A stretch of 64,000 bases of DNA from an uncultured Nitrospira sp. (GTDB lineage: Bacteria; Nitrospirota; Nitrospiria; Nitrospirales; Nitrospiraceae): contig CABVRZ010000024.1 in assembly GCA_902500775.1 (NCBI GenBank), positions 1 through 64,000 on the forward strand, in the 5' to 3' direction. The position numbers were made by a program, and so were the translations under genes. Shown one piece after another: positions 63,443 to 64,000 of the stretch. Below the pieces are notes generated by a model. That model saw nothing but the letters and a program-made list of their open reading frames with translations. It was not told the origin of the DNA and did not search any database. Position 1 is the stretch's first letter, and each line of letters opens with the position of its first letter.

Positions 63443-64000
63443 ATGCCCAATCCAACGATGACTCCTTTTTCCACGACCGGTTCCGCTGATACGCAACCCA
63501 CATCAACCCCACCTATCGATTTCCTGGAGCACTGGGGAACTGATTGTCGGGAGGTGAACACCTTCCGTGGTCATTCACATGGGGTGTGGGCGGTTGCCTT
63601 TTCCCCAGATGGGACCATGCTTGTGAGCGGGGGTGCCGAACGCCTTGTACGCATGTGGGATATTGAAACCGGTCGGCTGCTCCGTTCCCTTCGCGGCCAT
63701 ACCCACGATATCCGCGCCATCGTCTTCACCCCAGACGGACAAACCCTCGCAACTGCGAGCGAAGATCGTACCATCCGACTCTGGAACGGCAAGACCGGCG
63801 AACCCGTGAAGCTGCTCTTTACCCGGTACGACCATAGCGTTTGCAGTTTATCTCTTTCTCCGGATGGACTCATGCTCGCGCGTGGGAGCCATAACAAGGA
63901 CATCAAGATTTGGGAAGTCACCACCGGCACTGAGCTCATGACCCTTCTGGGCAAAGACGAATACGATCACCATTGGTCCGTGTGCGTCGCATTCTCACCG
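63443..64000 (+). CDS. WD40-repeat protein, N-terminal part (runs off the right edge)
   Basis: From the ATG at 63443 the frame stays open to the end of the window (186 codons). After about 45 residues, WD40 repeats begin: TFRGHSHGVWAVAFSPDGTM, then LVRMWDIETGRLLRSLRGH, then RTIRLWNGKTGEPV, then DIKIWEVTTGTELM. At least four blades are seen. No enzymatic N-terminal domain precedes them. It may be a scaffold or sensor; the other end of the protein is unknown. Confidence 0.85.
   Translation, partial: MPNPTMTPFSTTGSADTQPTSTPPIDFLEHWGTDCREVNTFRGHSHGVWAVAFSPDGTMLVSGGAERLVRMWDIETGRLLRSLRGHTHDIRAIVFTPDGQTLATASEDRTIRLWNGKTGEPVKLLFTRYDHSVCSLSLSPDGLMLARGSHNKDIKIWEVTTGTELMTLLGKDEYDHHWSVCVAFSP

Noticed and set aside
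1-64000. tRNA, rRNA genes or CRISPR arrays
   Set aside because: No cloverleaf-like segments, rRNA stretches or regularly spaced direct repeats were noticed in the intergenic regions by eye.

Overview
The window looks like a chromosomal segment of a nitrite-oxidising or comammox-type Nitrospira (phylum Nitrospirota). The supporting signs are two secreted haem-b gamma-subunit-like proteins of the DMSO-reductase type II family (NxrC-like), a TorD-type chaperone, several multihaem c cytochromes, a TatA, an SmbP-like His-rich protein, a K+-independent proton-pumping pyrophosphatase and a Pup gene. This assignment is inference; no rRNA or tRNA gene and no CRISPR array was seen.

Layout. 0-31 kb is mostly housekeeping and stress functions on both strands: a truncated TIR protein at the left edge, a UvrA paralogue, a phospholipase-C-like fusion, AlgH, a carbon-nitrogen hydrolase, an SmbP-like protein, a sulfurtransferase, an HDAC-family enzyme, a Phd/PIN toxin-antitoxin cassette lodged beside a TPR gene, PepF, RluE, a Fur-box-controlled Bfd, and the minus-strand series hppA - pup - recJ - rel. 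Then come a PQQ-type dehydrogenase, a methyltransferase, a three-gene c-di-GMP-type signalling operon and an MNT/HepT pair whose HepT is cut by an amber codon.

31-49 kb is an accessory region of exported proteins with long intergenic stretches. It holds a four-gene lipoprotein/membrane cluster of unknown function, a multicopper oxidase - cupredoxin/beta-propeller - lipoprotein cluster, a RoxA-like dihaem cytochrome and another large lipoprotein. Three transcription units here (the lipoprotein cluster, the oxidase cluster and the RoxA-like cytochrome) each have a sigma-54-type -24/-12 element, with a 35-bp array of GAATC/GATTC half-sites 62 or 74 bp further upstream. This is a putative sigma-54 regulon that I do not recognise, and it is the most interesting signal in the window.

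49-63 kb is a dense minus-strand electron-transfer and maturation cluster: two pentahaem cytochromes, a PDZ protein, an NxrC-like protein, an NHL propeller, TatA, a TPR protein, a membrane protein, a B12-binding radical SAM protein, a second NxrC-like protein, TorD, a polyferredoxin and an HExxH protein. Together they look like the accessory set of a periplasmic molybdopterin oxidoreductase whose catalytic subunits lie outside the window. A WD40 protein starts at the right edge.

Dispersed through the window are at least five copies of a long imperfect palindrome, typically 124 bp, placed at gene ends.
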